Positions 52,026 through 60,964 of a stretch of 64,000 bases of DNA are shown one piece after another. The stretch lies in the NCBI GenBank assembly GCA_963555835.3, contig CAUVWZ020000002.1:62001-126000 (forward strand), written 5' to 3'. This DNA comes from JAPUME01 sp027294185 (GTDB taxonomy: Bacteria; Acidobacteriota; Terriglobia; UBA7540; JAPUME01). The position numbers and the translations under genes were made by a program. Position 1 is the stretch's first letter, and each line of letters opens with the position of its first letter. The notes beneath the pieces are model-generated. The model had not been told where the DNA came from and searched no databases. It saw nothing but the letters and a program-made list of their open reading frames with translations.

Positions 52026-52400
52026 ATGAGTACTGCAACTTTAAACGTGACCGAGTACGACGTGATCGCCAACGTCGTCCAGCACTACATCGATGGCGCC
52101 AAGTCCGGCAAAGGCGACGACATGAAGCCCGCCTTCCACGAGGACGCGACGATCTTCGGTTATGCCGGTGCCGACTTGTTCGCCGGCCCTATCCAGCGGC
52201 TTTTTGACTGGGTTGACGAGAACGATCCAGCGACGGGGCTCCAAGCACGGATCGCCAGCATCGACCTCATTAACACGGTCGCCACCGTGCGGCTTGAACT
52301 CGACAACTGGAACGGCAGCCGGTACACCGACTTGTTCACGTTGCTAAAAGTCGACGGGGAGTGGAAGATCATGAACAAAGTCTTCCATCTGCACCCCTGA
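52026..52400 (+). CDS. NTF2-like (SnoaL/lumazine-binding type) protein
   Basis: 124 residues, AAGGAG site upstream. Helix-then-sheet NTF2 fold: VIANVVQHYIDGAKSGKGDD, FHEDATIFGYAG, then VATVRLELDNWNGSRYTDLF and LLKVDGEWKIMNKVFHLHP. Small ligand-binding or isomerase-like protein; function unknown. Confidence 0.8.
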   Translation: MSTATLNVTEYDVIANVVQHYIDGAKSGKGDDMKPAFHEDATIFGYAGADLFAGPIQRLFDWVDENDPATGLQARIASIDLINTVATVRLELDNWNGSRYTDLFTLLKVDGEWKIMNKVFHLHP

Positions 52401-52490
52401 GGGAGTAGCGAGCGGGGCATAGGAAGGACCGTTTGAAGAACTGGTGATCGCTGGCTCGGGACCCCGAACGCCGGCGGGCACGGTGGGGTT

Positions 52491-52775
52491 GCGCTTTCCT
52501 CGGTACACCTGGAACCGTCCGGAATTCTGCTCGCGCTGATATCCGGAATCGTTACGTCCGGACTGGGATACGTCCTTTGGTACAAAGCGCTAAGAAGCCT
52601 GACTTCAACCCAAGCAGCGGTCGTGCAACTCCTGGTGCCAGTTCTTGCTGCCTTTGGCGGCGTCGCGTTCCTTTCAGAGCAAATGTCCGTGAGGCTAATC
52701 TCCGCGAGCGCTCTTATACTTGGAGGGGTAGCCATGGCTGTATTGAAGCGTGATGCGATGGCGGGTCGCAACTGA
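52491..52775 (+). pseudogene. C-terminal fragment of an EamA-family transporter
   Basis: About 94 codons: ILLALISGIVTSGLGYVLWY, KALRSLTSTQAAVVQLLVPV, then LISASALILGGVAMAVLKRD and stop. This is the second half of a DMT transporter; the N-terminal half and any start are missing. Confidence 0.75.
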
Positions 52776-52789
52776 GGAGCGAGCCTGAC

Positions 52790-53070
52790 ACGGATCGTGA
52801 TAGACCAAGAAGTAACCGGGCCATCGCGAAGTTTAAAGAAGCACTGGCCGCCGAATGGGAGCCGCACCAGTTAGCGGACCTCGCGACCGCCTATGCTCTG
52901 GGGGGAAGAAGGCCGAGGCGAGGAAGATAATCGACGAATTGAAAGAGCTATCGAAGCGAGAATATGTCCCCGCCATTTCCTTCGCATGAATTTACATTGG
53001 CCTGAGCGAGAAGGAACACTCATTGGAATGGTTAGAAAAAGCCTATGAGGAACACGATCGGGCATTAGAC
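52790..53070 (+). pseudogene. Decayed kinase-TPR C-terminal repeat region
   Basis: TPR coding with one frameshift (near 52905) and an in-frame TGA: AIAKFKEALAAEWEPHQLAD, then in another frame KKAEARKIIDELKELSKREY, IYIGLSEKEHSLEWLEKAYE and EHDRAL. It is cut at 53070 by the TGT...GGGACA sequence. The family's closing segment reappears at 53760, after the cysteine-rich gene. Confidence 0.7.
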
Positions 53071-53096
53071 TGTCGCGGTTCAGCGGAAATGGGACA
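53071..53096. repeat. 26-bp terminal-repeat-like sequence, copy 2
   Basis: One mismatch from 36568-36593 (TGTCGC instead of TGTCCC at the start). Sits exactly where the kinase-TPR remnant breaks off. Confidence 0.5.
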
Positions 53097-53255
53097 GCTC
53101 GGCAAGGGTACTGAAGCTACAGATTGAGTCTCCGGTTTACCCCTAGCCCGCGCTACACTGCGTGGCAGCAGAGAGGGGTGGACAATGAGTATGGATCTTA
53201 TGAACAAAATCGAATGCATTTACTATTACATCATCAGCTTTGGGAGGAGATTACC

Positions 53256-53657
53256 ATGAAACGCAAAGTGAAACGGGTGGCGTCTATTCTGGTGGGTCTG
53301 CTGGTCATCGGAGCAGCGGGTTGGGGCGTTTACGCCTTAGCCCAGGGCGGGACGATGGCCCAACAAATGGAAATGATGAAGCAGAAAATGATGAATCGCC
53401 CCAGCGCGATGAAAGAAGCCGACCAGGCGGTTCAAGATCAAAAGATAAAAGCGATGGCCGCAGGGAAGTATGCTTGCTGCCTAAAGACCTCGTGTGACTT
53501 CTGCGCGCTGAAGATGGGCGAGTGTCCTTGTGGAATGAATGCGGCAAGTGACAAGCCTGTTTGCAACGAATGCAAGGGCGGCTGGCACGCGGGTGACGGA
53601 GCCATCCCGGGGAAGACCCCCGATCAGATCAAAACCATGCCACGCATGGGAATGTGA
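53256..53657 (+). CDS. Membrane-anchored cysteine-rich putative metal-binding protein
   Basis: 133 residues from the ATG at 53256 (GGGAGGAG upstream). A signal/anchor helix (RVASILVGLLVIGAAGWGVY) and a Met/Lys-rich stretch (AQQMEMMKQKMMNRP) precede a compact cluster YACCLKTSCDFCALKMGECP, CGMN, PVCNECKGGWHAG. There are nine cysteines plus histidine and many methionines. Likely periplasmic copper, zinc or other thiophilic-metal binding; no named family recognised. Lies between two pieces of a kinase-TPR gene. Confidence 0.65.
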   Translation: MKRKVKRVASILVGLLVIGAAGWGVYALAQGGTMAQQMEMMKQKMMNRPSAMKEADQAVQDQKIKAMAAGKYACCLKTSCDFCALKMGECPCGMNAASDKPVCNECKGGWHAGDGAIPGKTPDQIKTMPRMGM

Positions 53658-53759
53658 ATCGAAGGATTTTTAACGAGTAACACCTACTGGCGCGAAGCCA
53701 TTCGTCGCTTCTTTTTGGGAGTACATGAAACCCAGGGTCTTGGTGTGTGTCTGTGCCCC

Positions 53760-53807
53760 GACCTCCGCTTCCAGGACCTGCTGCGCAGCATGAACTTTCC
53801 AGAGTGA
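53760..53807 (+). pseudogene. Kinase-TPR gene 3' end, tail copy 3
   Basis: Encodes DLRFQDLLRSMNFPE and stop, 103 bp after the cysteine-rich gene. With 52790-53070 it may be the two halves of one interrupted kinase-TPR gene. Confidence 0.7.
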
Positions 53808-53893
53808 AGAAGACGGGGCAAGCGGAGCAATCCTTTCACTTTGACTTGCCTGCGGGCGGGGTCTAAGACGGCGGGCAGAGGGGGCGTCTTCCT

Positions 53894-53995
53894 GTGGTTG
53901 AGACTGCGGTCTCGGCAGCGCATATTGTCGGCTTTGGACTCTTTGAGTTGGATCTACGGGCGGGGGAGCTGCGCCGTAAGGGCCGGAAGCTATGA
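53894..53995 (+). pseudogene. N-terminal stub of a winged-helix (CadC/OmpR-type) TPR or TolB regulator
   Basis: Reads IVGFGLFELDLRAGELRRKG then RKL and stop. This is the start of the trans_reg_C-type domain (FGxFELDxxxxELRRxGxxxxL) of another family expanded in Acidobacteriota. Only 33 codons remain. Confidence 0.55.
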
Positions 53996-54086
53996 TCGTC
54001 AATGACCTGATCGATGCAGACTTGGAACAACGCCAAGTCAGATTCTACAAAGACGGACCTCAGAGACAAACAAGGAGGGAAATGCC

Positions 54087-54575
54087 ATGAGGCTCACCAC
54101 TTCACTGCTACTCACAGTTTTACTCATCGCCGTTGGAGGGCACGCATGCGCCGGCGGCACTTCCACCACGAAAGAAGATCCCAAGAACAGGACGAATCAA
54201 GACCACCAAAACCTCGAATCGCTCCTCGACCGCTATAAAAAAGCTCTCAACGCCTCGGACGTCGACGCCGTGATCGAACTCTATGCCGCTGACGGAGTCT
54301 TCATGCCCAGCTCGGCGCCTACCGCGGTGGGTATCGAGAGCGTGCGTGCGGCCTACGAACATGTCTTCACCACGATCAAGCTGGACATCGCTTTCACTGT
54401 AGAGGAGATCGTCGCCGACGGCTCAATCGCCTTTGCCCGCACTGGCTCGAAGGGGACGGTGACCGTCCTCGCCGACGGCACGACCGCTCCTGAGGAGAAT
54501 CGCGAGCTCTTTGTTTTCCAGAAGGAGGATGGCGTCTGGAAGATCGCCCGCTACATGTTCAACAAGACCTCTTGA
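54087..54575 (+). CDS. Exported SnoaL/DUF4440-like (NTF2 fold) protein
   Basis: 162 residues with AAGGAGGG upstream. A signal peptide of lipoprotein-like type (TTSLLLTVLLIAVGGHACAG) is followed by the NTF2 fold: LLDRYKKALNASDVDAVIEL, YAADGVFMPSSAPTAVG, FVFQKEDGVWKIARYMFNK. The YybH/ketosteroid-isomerase-like family has no fixed function. Confidence 0.82.
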   Translation: MRLTTSLLLTVLLIAVGGHACAGGTSTTKEDPKNRTNQDHQNLESLLDRYKKALNASDVDAVIELYAADGVFMPSSAPTAVGIESVRAAYEHVFTTIKLDIAFTVEEIVADGSIAFARTGSKGTVTVLADGTTAPEENRELFVFQKEDGVWKIARYMFNKTS

Positions 54576-54721
54576 TCCCTGCAGAGCACGGGCGTGGGTA
54601 TGGAGAGCCCGCCCCGTTCTCCCGTTTTTCACCGCGTCTCAAGGCGCTCAACCCGAGAATAGGGAGCCAATCCATGTCACAGAACACTCGTTACCTCCAC
54701 GTCGACTGAGGAGAGCCGACC

Positions 54722-55705
54722 ATGCGCTCGAGCATGAAAGCTGTCGTCATCGAACGACCAGGACCGCCAGAGGTTCTGAGGCTCCAGGAACGGCCCGTGC
54801 CGAAGCCGAAGCCGGGCTGGGTGCTGATCCGGGTCCGCGCCTTCGGGCTCAACCGCTCCGAGCTGTTCACTCGGCAAGGCCACTCGCCCGCGGTCACCTT
54901 CCCGCGTATTCTCGGGATCGAGGCGGTGGGGGAGATCGTGGCCGCTCCGGGCACCGAGTTGTCGCCGGGCCAGACCGTCGCCACAGCTATGGGAGGTATG
55001 GGCCGACAGTTCGACGGTTCCTACGCCGAGTACACCTGCGTTCCGGCCAGGCAGGTGCAAACACTCGACACGACGCTTGATTGGCCGACGCTCGGTGCGC
55101 TTCCCGAGATGATCCAGACGGCGTGGGGCTCCCTCCACACCTCTCTCCGGGTGCGATCCGGCCAGACCCTCCTCATTCGCGGTGGCACGACCTCCGTGGG
55201 ACTAGCGGCAGCGGTCCTGGCGCGGAAACACGGTGTCACTGTCGCAGCAACGAGTCGTCGCCCGGAACGTGAACAGCTCCTCCGCGATAACGGCGCGGAT
55301 GCTGTCTTCGTCGACAGCGGCAGCATCGCCGAGGAGGTCCGACACGCGTTTCCCGGTGGAGTCGACCATGTTCTGGAGCTCGTCGGGACGGCAACGCTGC
55401 TCGACTCCCTCCAGGCCGCCAAGCGTCACGGCGTCATCTGCATGACGGGGATCGTCGGCAACAAGTGGGACTTCGAGCGCTTCGCGCCGATGGAAGCCAT
55501 TCCGACCTCCGTCTGCCTGACAACCTACGCCGGCGAAGCCGAGGATTTCGTGAGGACCCCGCTTCAGGAGTTCGTCAGCGAGGTTGAAGCCGGGCACAGC
55601 CGCGTCAAGGTCGGGCGCGTATTCAGCCTGGACGAGATCGTCGAGGCCCATCGCGTCATGGAAGAGAACCGCGCCGAGGGGAAGCTCGTCGTCCTCACCG
55701 GGTAG
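54722..55705 (+). CDS. Zinc-less MDR quinone-oxidoreductase-like protein
   Basis: 327 residues (or from the second Met at 54734). MKAVVIERPGPPEVLRLQER, then GFGLNRSEL-like FGLNRSELFTRQGHSP, ILGIEAVGEIVAAPG, nucleotide-binding LLIRGGTTSVGLAAAVLARK, and C-terminal HRVMEENRAEGKLVVLTG. Reduces quinones or enals with NADPH. Its stop (55703-55705) directly abuts an IS3 transposase remnant, so an IS inserted or recombined exactly at its end. Confidence 0.87.
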   Translation: MRSSMKAVVIERPGPPEVLRLQERPVPKPKPGWVLIRVRAFGLNRSELFTRQGHSPAVTFPRILGIEAVGEIVAAPGTELSPGQTVATAMGGMGRQFDGSYAEYTCVPARQVQTLDTTLDWPTLGALPEMIQTAWGSLHTSLRVRSGQTLLIRGGTTSVGLAAAVLARKHGVTVAATSRRPEREQLLRDNGADAVFVDSGSIAEEVRHAFPGGVDHVLELVGTATLLDSLQAAKRHGVICMTGIVGNKWDFERFAPMEAIPTSVCLTTYAGEAEDFVRTPLQEFVSEVEAGHSRVKVGRVFSLDEIVEAHRVMEENRAEGKLVVLTG

Positions 55706-56141
55706 GCGGCTGGGCAGCCAGGAAGTGATCGACAAGTTGGCGGAGGTGATGCTGTGGCGAGGAATCCCGGAGCACATTCGCTCGGACAACGGCCCGGAGT
55801 TCGTGGCGAAGCAGCTGCGCAAGTGGCTGGCCAGGCTCGGCACCGGAACCCTGTACATCGAACCCGGCAGTCCCTGGGAGAACGGTTACCTTTAGAGTTT
55901 TGAGGCGAAGCTGTGGGATGAGTGCCTGAACGGAGAGATCTTTTACTCGCTGAAGGAAGCGCAAATTATGATCGAGAAGTGGCGGGGGGAGTACAACACC
56001 GAGCGACGCATTCGGCGCTCGGCTACCGCCCGCCTGCCCCGGCGGCCGGTAACCCTTACCCGCCACCGAGAACCGTACCACAGCCCTGGGCTGTGATGTA
56101 GACGCTCTCATTGAACTGGTACAAACACTCAGTCAGGTCAG
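55706..56141 (+). mobile_element. IS3-family insertion-sequence remnant with transposase C-terminus and right end
   Basis: The integrase-core (rve) sequence IPEHIRSDNGPEFVAKQLRK, then PGSPWENGYL, is interrupted by TAG at 55893. It continues with SFEAKLWDECLNGEIFYSLK and a frameshift before HSALGYRPPAPAA. The right terminal region (56062-56141) matches the orphan end at 33599. The 5' half and left end are missing, so it cannot transpose. Confidence 0.85.
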
Positions 56142-56185
56142 GAGAAGCCAACCGATATCGAAGCGAGGATGAAAGGGAACAAACG

Positions 56186-56872
56186 ATGATGAAGTTGCTT
56201 TCGGTAAATGTCTCACTGCCCAGGGAAGTCCCCTACAAGGGCAAGACCGTCAGGACCGGGATTTTCAAGGAAGCAGCGCAGGGCCGGGTCAAGCTGGGTG
56301 GTTTGAACCTGGAGGGAGACGGGCAGGCTGACCTTGTCGGGCATGGGGGAATCTACAAGGCGGTCCACGTCTACTCCATCGAGAACTACGACTACTGGAA
56401 GCGCGAGCTGGGCCGGGACGATTTCAGCTACGGGCAGTTCGGCGAGAACTTCACCGTGGAGGGAATGCCGGACGACAAGGTCAACGTGGGCGACGTCTTT
56501 CGGGTCGGCACCGCCCTGGTCGAAGTTACCCAGCCCCGCGTGCCGTGCTTCAAGCTGGCCATGAAGATGGAGAGGCCGGACTTCCTGAAGTTCTTCATGC
56601 CCAGCGAGCGCGTCGGATTCTACTTCCGCGTCTTGGAAGAGGGTGAGGTGGGCGCGGGCGATGTCGTAGAGCGGGTGAAGATCGATCCAGAACAGATGAC
56701 CGTGCGAGAGATGTTCCACTCGCTTTACTTTGCCAAGCAGAAACTGGAAGGCGCCCGGAAGGCCCTCCGCATCCCTGCGATGTCGCCCGGCTGGCGCAGC
56801 TCCTTTGAGGAGATCGTGGGCAAAGCTCCGAAGGGCTCGGCCAAAGGAGTGGACTGCTGCTCGGGACGATAA
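56186..56872 (+). CDS. MOSC-domain protein (YiiM-like)
   Basis: 228 residues from the ATG at 56186; the frame opens earlier, inside the IS end. MOSC features: LPREVPYKGKTVRTGIFKEA, DLVGHGGIYKAVHVYSIENY, FGENFTVEGMPDDKVNVGDV and the conserved cysteine in TQPRVPCFKLAMKM. YiiM-type proteins use molybdenum cofactor to reduce N-hydroxylated bases. Directly follows the IS remnant. Confidence 0.87.
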   Translation: MMKLLSVNVSLPREVPYKGKTVRTGIFKEAAQGRVKLGGLNLEGDGQADLVGHGGIYKAVHVYSIENYDYWKRELGRDDFSYGQFGENFTVEGMPDDKVNVGDVFRVGTALVEVTQPRVPCFKLAMKMERPDFLKFFMPSERVGFYFRVLEEGEVGAGDVVERVKIDPEQMTVREMFHSLYFAKQKLEGARKALRIPAMSPGWRSSFEEIVGKAPKGSAKGVDCCSGR

Positions 56873-57009
56873 GGACGCACACTCAAGGAAGGGCTCATCC
56901 CACGAGCCAAAAAAGCGTACGGCCTTTGAATTAACTGGAGAACGACATAACGTGCTTTGATGAGAACCGCTCAGCAGGTTCTATCGTTGGTTTTCCACAG
57001 GAGGTGTTT

Positions 57010-57837
57010 ATGACAGCGAGGCTGCCAGTTTTTCTATCGATTGCATTGTGGACAACTATTGGCTGTTCCACTCCAAGTCCTGAGGTTGTGGCGCCCGAGC
57101 CCGGCAGAGAGGTCGTAGCGCGCATGATCGAAGCGCACGGCGGGCTGGAGAAATGGCGGTCGGCACCGACGGTGAGCTTCGAGGCCGCTATGCTGCCGCC
57201 CGGTGCCCCCTCCCCGGTGGTTCATCGAGTGACGGTAGAGCAGGGACCGCGCCGGGCCTACCTTGATTTCCCCGGCACAGAGGCTCGGATTGCCTGGGAT
57301 GGGGACAAGGCTTGGAGCCAAAACTGGCAAGGCCCTTTTCCGCCCCGGTTTTTTGCGCTCCTCAGTTACTACTTCATGAATCTCCCATGGCTTGCGGCGG
57401 ACCCCGGAGTGAACCTTAGTGAGCCTGGAACCGGCAAGCTCTGGGACGATCCGACGGAATACATCACCGTAAAAATGACATTTGACTCAGGCGTGGGAGA
57501 TACACCCGACGACTACTACATTCTGTATATTGATCCGAAAAACTACCGCCTTCGGGCTGCAGAACTGACGGTTACTTATGCGGATGTCCTCCCGCCCGAC
57601 GTAGATGTGATGACGGAAATTATTGTGTACGAAGAGTTCGCTACAGTGGATGGACTTACGGTTCCCACGAAATGCTCTATTTATGGCAAGGACCATGCGC
57701 CTTTGGCATCTTTCCCTGAGGTGCGCGACTGGTCATTCAGCAAGCCCTTCGATGAATCGCGGATGGTGATGCCATCCGATGCAGTACTCGATACATCGAG
57801 CCCTACCCGGGCAGCCAAGACGCCCAAGTACTATTAG
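57010..57837 (+). CDS. Putative outer-membrane lipoprotein, LolA-like beta fold
   Basis: 275 residues from the ATG at 57010 (CAGGAGG upstream). A lipoprotein signal (LPVFLSIALWTTIGC with lipidated cysteine) is followed by VVARMIEAHGGLEKWRSAPT, a start seen in lipoprotein-carrier-like domains, then strand-rich sequence (RIAWDGDKAWSQNWQG, YYILYIDPKNYRLRAAELTV). Function unknown. A kinase-TPR tail begins 10 bp after its stop. Confidence 0.78.
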   Translation: MTARLPVFLSIALWTTIGCSTPSPEVVAPEPGREVVARMIEAHGGLEKWRSAPTVSFEAAMLPPGAPSPVVHRVTVEQGPRRAYLDFPGTEARIAWDGDKAWSQNWQGPFPPRFFALLSYYFMNLPWLAADPGVNLSEPGTGKLWDDPTEYITVKMTFDSGVGDTPDDYYILYIDPKNYRLRAAELTVTYADVLPPDVDVMTEIIVYEEFATVDGLTVPTKCSIYGKDHAPLASFPEVRDWSFSKPFDESRMVMPSDAVLDTSSPTRAAKTPKYY

Positions 57838-57847
57838 GCAACTCTGC

Positions 57848-57904
57848 CTCCGCTCCCACCCCCGCTTCCAATCCCTCCTACGGCGGATGAACTTCCCGCC
57901 CTAG
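57848..57904 (+). pseudogene. Kinase-TPR gene 3' end, tail copy 4
   Basis: Encodes LRSHPRFQSLLRRMNFPP and stop, 10 bp after the lipoprotein gene. Begins at the same codon as tails 2 and 6. Confidence 0.75.
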
Positions 57905-57927
57905 GCTCGCCCTAACCTTCCGAACCC

Positions 57928-58509
57928 TCACGCCCGGAAGTAGTTGGGTTCGTTGCCAGGCTTCCACTTAATGTTGCAGCCGACGCTGGGCTTTTGATCG
58001 TCGGAAACAGGTTTTCCGGCGAGCACGGCATCGAGTGCGGCGCGCAAGTGAACCCCGGTGATGGGACGGTTGTTGCCTGGGCGACTGTCGTCCATCTGCC
58101 CGCGATATGCCAGCCGTCGCTCGCGGTCGAACACGTAGAAATCCGGCGTGCAGGCGGCGCGGTAAGCCTTTGCGGCCTCCTGGGTCTCGTCGTAAAGATA
58201 CGGGAAGCTGTAGCCAATCGTCTTGATTTCCTTCGCCATCATTTCAGGTGAGTCTTCGGGGTGGTTCTTCACATCGTTCGAACTGATGCCGACGACGGCC
58301 ACGCCCTTCGCCTGGTACTTGTGGGCTAGTTGGGCGAAATGCGACCGGATATGCTTCACGTAGGGACAATGGTTGCAGATGAAGGCCACCAAGAAGCCCG
58401 GTGCATCCTGGAAGTCATCCGAGGAAATCCATTTGCCAGAGGGATCAGGAAGACGAAATGAGGGCATCTGCGTTCCCAGCGCCAGCATTGTCGAGGGCGT
58501 TTCTGCCAT
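57928..58509 (-). CDS. Thioredoxin-fold (AhpC/TSA-type) protein
   Basis: 193 residues. MPSFRLPDPSGKWISSDDF, then the active-site-like FICNHCPYVKHIRSHFAQLA (CxxC) and VVGISSNDVKNHPEDSPEMM, TPDFYVFDRERRLAYRGQMD. A widespread redoxin family with CNHCP motif, probably a cytoplasmic thiol reductase or peroxidase. One of few minus-strand genes in the accessory region. Confidence 0.87.
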   Translation of the reverse strand: MAETPSTMLALGTQMPSFRLPDPSGKWISSDDFQDAPGFLVAFICNHCPYVKHIRSHFAQLAHKYQAKGVAVVGISSNDVKNHPEDSPEMMAKEIKTIGYSFPYLYDETQEAAKAYRAACTPDFYVFDRERRLAYRGQMDDSRPGNNRPITGVHLRAALDAVLAGKPVSDDQKPSVGCNIKWKPGNEPNYFRA

Positions 58510-58620
58510 AGTTGCTCCTTGAGGAGACGAGCATTAATGCAGCGGCCCGTCCAACCTGGAATTTCCGATTTCAACTTTACATTTCAGCAAAATCATACGC
58601 CTGCTACCGTATCGGTTCAA

Positions 58621-58650
58621 TGACCTGATCGGGGTTTTTGTACCAGGTCA
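58621..58650. mobile_element. Orphan IS3-type terminal repeat
   Basis: TGACCTGATCGGGGTTTTTG then TACCAGGTCA resembles the reverse complement of the IS3 right ends at 33679 and 56141. Similarity continues a few bases inward (AAATGAAAGAG). No transposase is attached. Confidence 0.5.
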
Positions 58651-59051
58651 AATGAAAGAGAATTCACCTGCTCAGCGGTCTGCCCAGGCGCCCAGTGTTG
58701 ACTAATCGCCAGTGAATAAAGTTCTTCTCACAAGGTTTCTTGTCGACCCCGCGAGGCACCATGCAGAGAGCTTTGAGCGCCAGGCCGGCTGGCCCCATCT
58801 GGATGTATAACGCCCTTCTCGGAAAGTAGCCTTGCAGAGATTCCACGGCGGATAGGTTCCCACTTGTCAGCCAGCGTTTACCAGCAGCCCTTCGCACCAA
58901 TAACCGAGGTTGGTCCTGTCAAACGTCCTTTTTGGCTTTGAACTGCGAGACTTGGTCCCTGCCGGGGGCTACCCGCGTCGCAAATGTAACACGTGAGCAC
59001 CTACAATCCACCCACAGGGGTCCTCTTATAGGAGAAAAACGGCGGTCGGCC
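58651..59051. other. Intergenic region without a recognisable gene
   Basis: Short frames on both strands lack ribosome-binding sites and family resemblance. I see no further structure beyond the IS end at its left side. Confidence 0.45.
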
Positions 59052-60389
59052 CTATTCGACCAGCTCCAAGAGCAAATCGTGGTAGTTGCGGGTGCGCTCG
59101 ACGTAGATCACCGCTTGTAGCCCTCGCGCGTAACCAGCGGGTAGCTGTAGGTGGTAGCGGTGCTGCGACAGTCGGGGCAGGCTCTCCTTCACGCCGACCC
59201 ACGTGTTCGGATTCTCCCCCAGCATTACGGCAAGCATCCGTGCGTCGCGGAGATGATTCTGGCCGATGTTGTAAGCCGCCAGCGCCATCCACAGCCGGTC
59301 CTGTGCGGAAACGTGTGGGGGTATCCGTTCGAGACGCTGGCTGAGATAGCGTGCCCCGCCCAGGATGCTGGCCGCGGCATCCAGCCGGTTCTCGATTCCC
59401 AGGGAAGCGGCCGTGGGTTGTGTCAGCATCATGATACCGCGGACACCGGTCGGACTGGTCGCTTCGGGTTCCCAGTGGGATTCCTGGTATGCCTGGGCAG
59501 CCAGAAGCGTCCATTCGAGACCCGTTTGCCCGGCGGCCTGCTCGAAGAGATTCCGGTACTGCGGAAGACGGCTATCCACCCGTCTGGCAAACACCTGAAC
59601 GTCGTATGGATCGAACTGATTGAGATGCCCATAGTAGCGGTTCATCAGAGCCGCCAGCTCACCGCTCGCACGGTAGTTCTCAAACCATGCGTCCAGCGAT
59701 TCCCCCAGCCGTTCGCTGCCGGCAGGAAGCAACCAGGCGAGTTCCACCTCGGTGCCGAGGGTCAAAGCGGTCTCGAGCTCCGGCAAATACCTCTGGTGTA
59801 TGGCGAGAATGTTCGAATCCACAACCGTGCAATCCAGATCCCCCTCGGCCACTCGCCGCAACACCTGTTCGGTTGCCTCGTCCGTTATCGCGTTCCATCT
59901 CAACTCGGGCACTCGTTCACGCAACTCGGTGAGCGTTTCTTCGTAACTGCTGTTTGCGATGATGCCGATATCCAAGCCGGGCAGCTCAGTCATGTCCTGC
60001 AAGACGATTCCTGGACGGCAGACGACCAGTTCCTCGACCGATTGATAGGGAGGCCCAGTTACGAAGCGTTGCTCCCGTGAGACGGTTCGCGTCAGCCCGG
60101 CCGCGGCCACATCCCCCCGGCCATCTTCCAAAGCGCGCACAATCTCGTCTATCGAATCCAGTACCTCGAAGTAAACCTGTCGGTTCGCCGATCTTGCGAA
60201 CGCGGTTGCCATCTCGTACTCGGGCCCGGCCAACTCGCCATCACGGTCGATGTAGTAGGTGGTGGGGGCGTTGCGTGTAAGCACGACTAGGTCACCCGAG
60301 TCTCGATCCGCCGCGTCTCGCCCGCAACTCGTCGCGGCCAGCCACAGGAGGATGAGTATGGCTCGGGTGGGTTGGGAATAGTGGGGCAT
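59052..60389 (-). CDS. mltF: Membrane-bound lytic murein transglycosylase F
   Basis: About 445 residues from the ATG at 60389 (the frame opens 17 codons earlier). A lipoprotein signal (ILILLWLAATSC) is followed by an SBP_bac_3 domain (LVVLTRNAPTTYYIDRDGEL to about residue 250) and an SLT lytic domain with catalytic glutamate in AAQAYQESHWEPEATSPTGV, RGIMMLTQPTAASLGI and ALAAYNIGQNHLRDAR. This is the standard MltF layout; it cleaves peptidoglycan glycan strands. Confidence 0.9.
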   Translation of the reverse strand: MPHYSQPTRAILILLWLAATSCGRDAADRDSGDLVVLTRNAPTTYYIDRDGELAGPEYEMATAFARSANRQVYFEVLDSIDEIVRALEDGRGDVAAAGLTRTVSREQRFVTGPPYQSVEELVVCRPGIVLQDMTELPGLDIGIIANSSYEETLTELRERVPELRWNAITDEATEQVLRRVAEGDLDCTVVDSNILAIHQRYLPELETALTLGTEVELAWLLPAGSERLGESLDAWFENYRASGELAALMNRYYGHLNQFDPYDVQVFARRVDSRLPQYRNLFEQAAGQTGLEWTLLAAQAYQESHWEPEATSPTGVRGIMMLTQPTAASLGIENRLDAAASILGGARYLSQRLERIPPHVSAQDRLWMALAAYNIGQNHLRDARMLAVMLGENPNTWVGVKESLPRLSQHRYHLQLPAGYARGLQAVIYVERTRNYHDLLLELVE

Positions 60390-60962
60390 GGCGTATCCGG
60401 GCATCGGACAATTATAGGGATGGCGGATCAGGTTAAGCAAGCCAACCGAGCGGAATTGGCTTACCGCTGCTGGGTACTTTACGTTAACGGCATTAAATCA
60501 ACAGCTACCGGTTTTCTAAACGACAGCCCGTTAGGCAGGACCTATCCAGTTCAGGAAGCCAGTTTCCGATAAGCCGACTATTCGGGAGTTGGCAGCCGGA
60601 CCGGAAAGAACTGGGGGGGTAGGGGCAATCTATCCGGCATTGCTGGTGACAAGGTGGGGTCTTGCAACGGTCAAGGAGAGGAAATAAGTGGGCCCAGCGT
60701 GCGACATTTTGTAATTGCCTCGCAGGTTAAGGAGCAGTCTAATTAAGTCATCCCTGTCGGCAGCCCGAGGATCCCTGGGAGGCTAGGCGTCATGAATAAC
60801 TCCCTGGCAGATTGTCGATCATCGTTGGGGCTGTTCCCAAGCCACCGATCCCGAGGCTCTATGACCGCATGGTGGAAATCTCAGGACCCGGCATTACAGT
60901 CGACGCACCGATTCACGTTAGGCCGACCGGGACGGGGTTTTATGCGGGTCAGCATAAACAGG
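60390..60962. other. Intergenic region upstream of the cassette pair
   Basis: No supported gene. Holds the 21-bp repeat at 60561, two GTTAGGC heptamers (60530, 60917) and a perfect hairpin TTTATGC-N6-GCATAAA at 60939-60958 just before the first cassette boundary. It may be the remains of earlier cassettes. Confidence 0.4.
60561..60581. repeat. 21-bp direct repeat, copy 2
   Basis: Identical to 42569-42589 (core TTTCCGATAAGCCGACTAT), same orientation. Confidence 0.5.
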
Positions 60963-60964
60963 GG

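Noticed and set aside
53998..54015. Another IS3 left end (CAATGACCTGATCG)
   Set aside because: Only about 14 bp match the end at 58618; too short without further terminal-repeat similarity.
58664..58900. 78-codon minus-strand frame
   Set aside because: No ribosome-binding site or recognisable domain; probably non-coding.
60530..60923. GTTAGGC heptamers at 60530 and 60917 as further attC sites
   Set aside because: They fit the GTTRRRY consensus, but I found no complementary R'' arm at a matching distance, so they may be chance or remnants.
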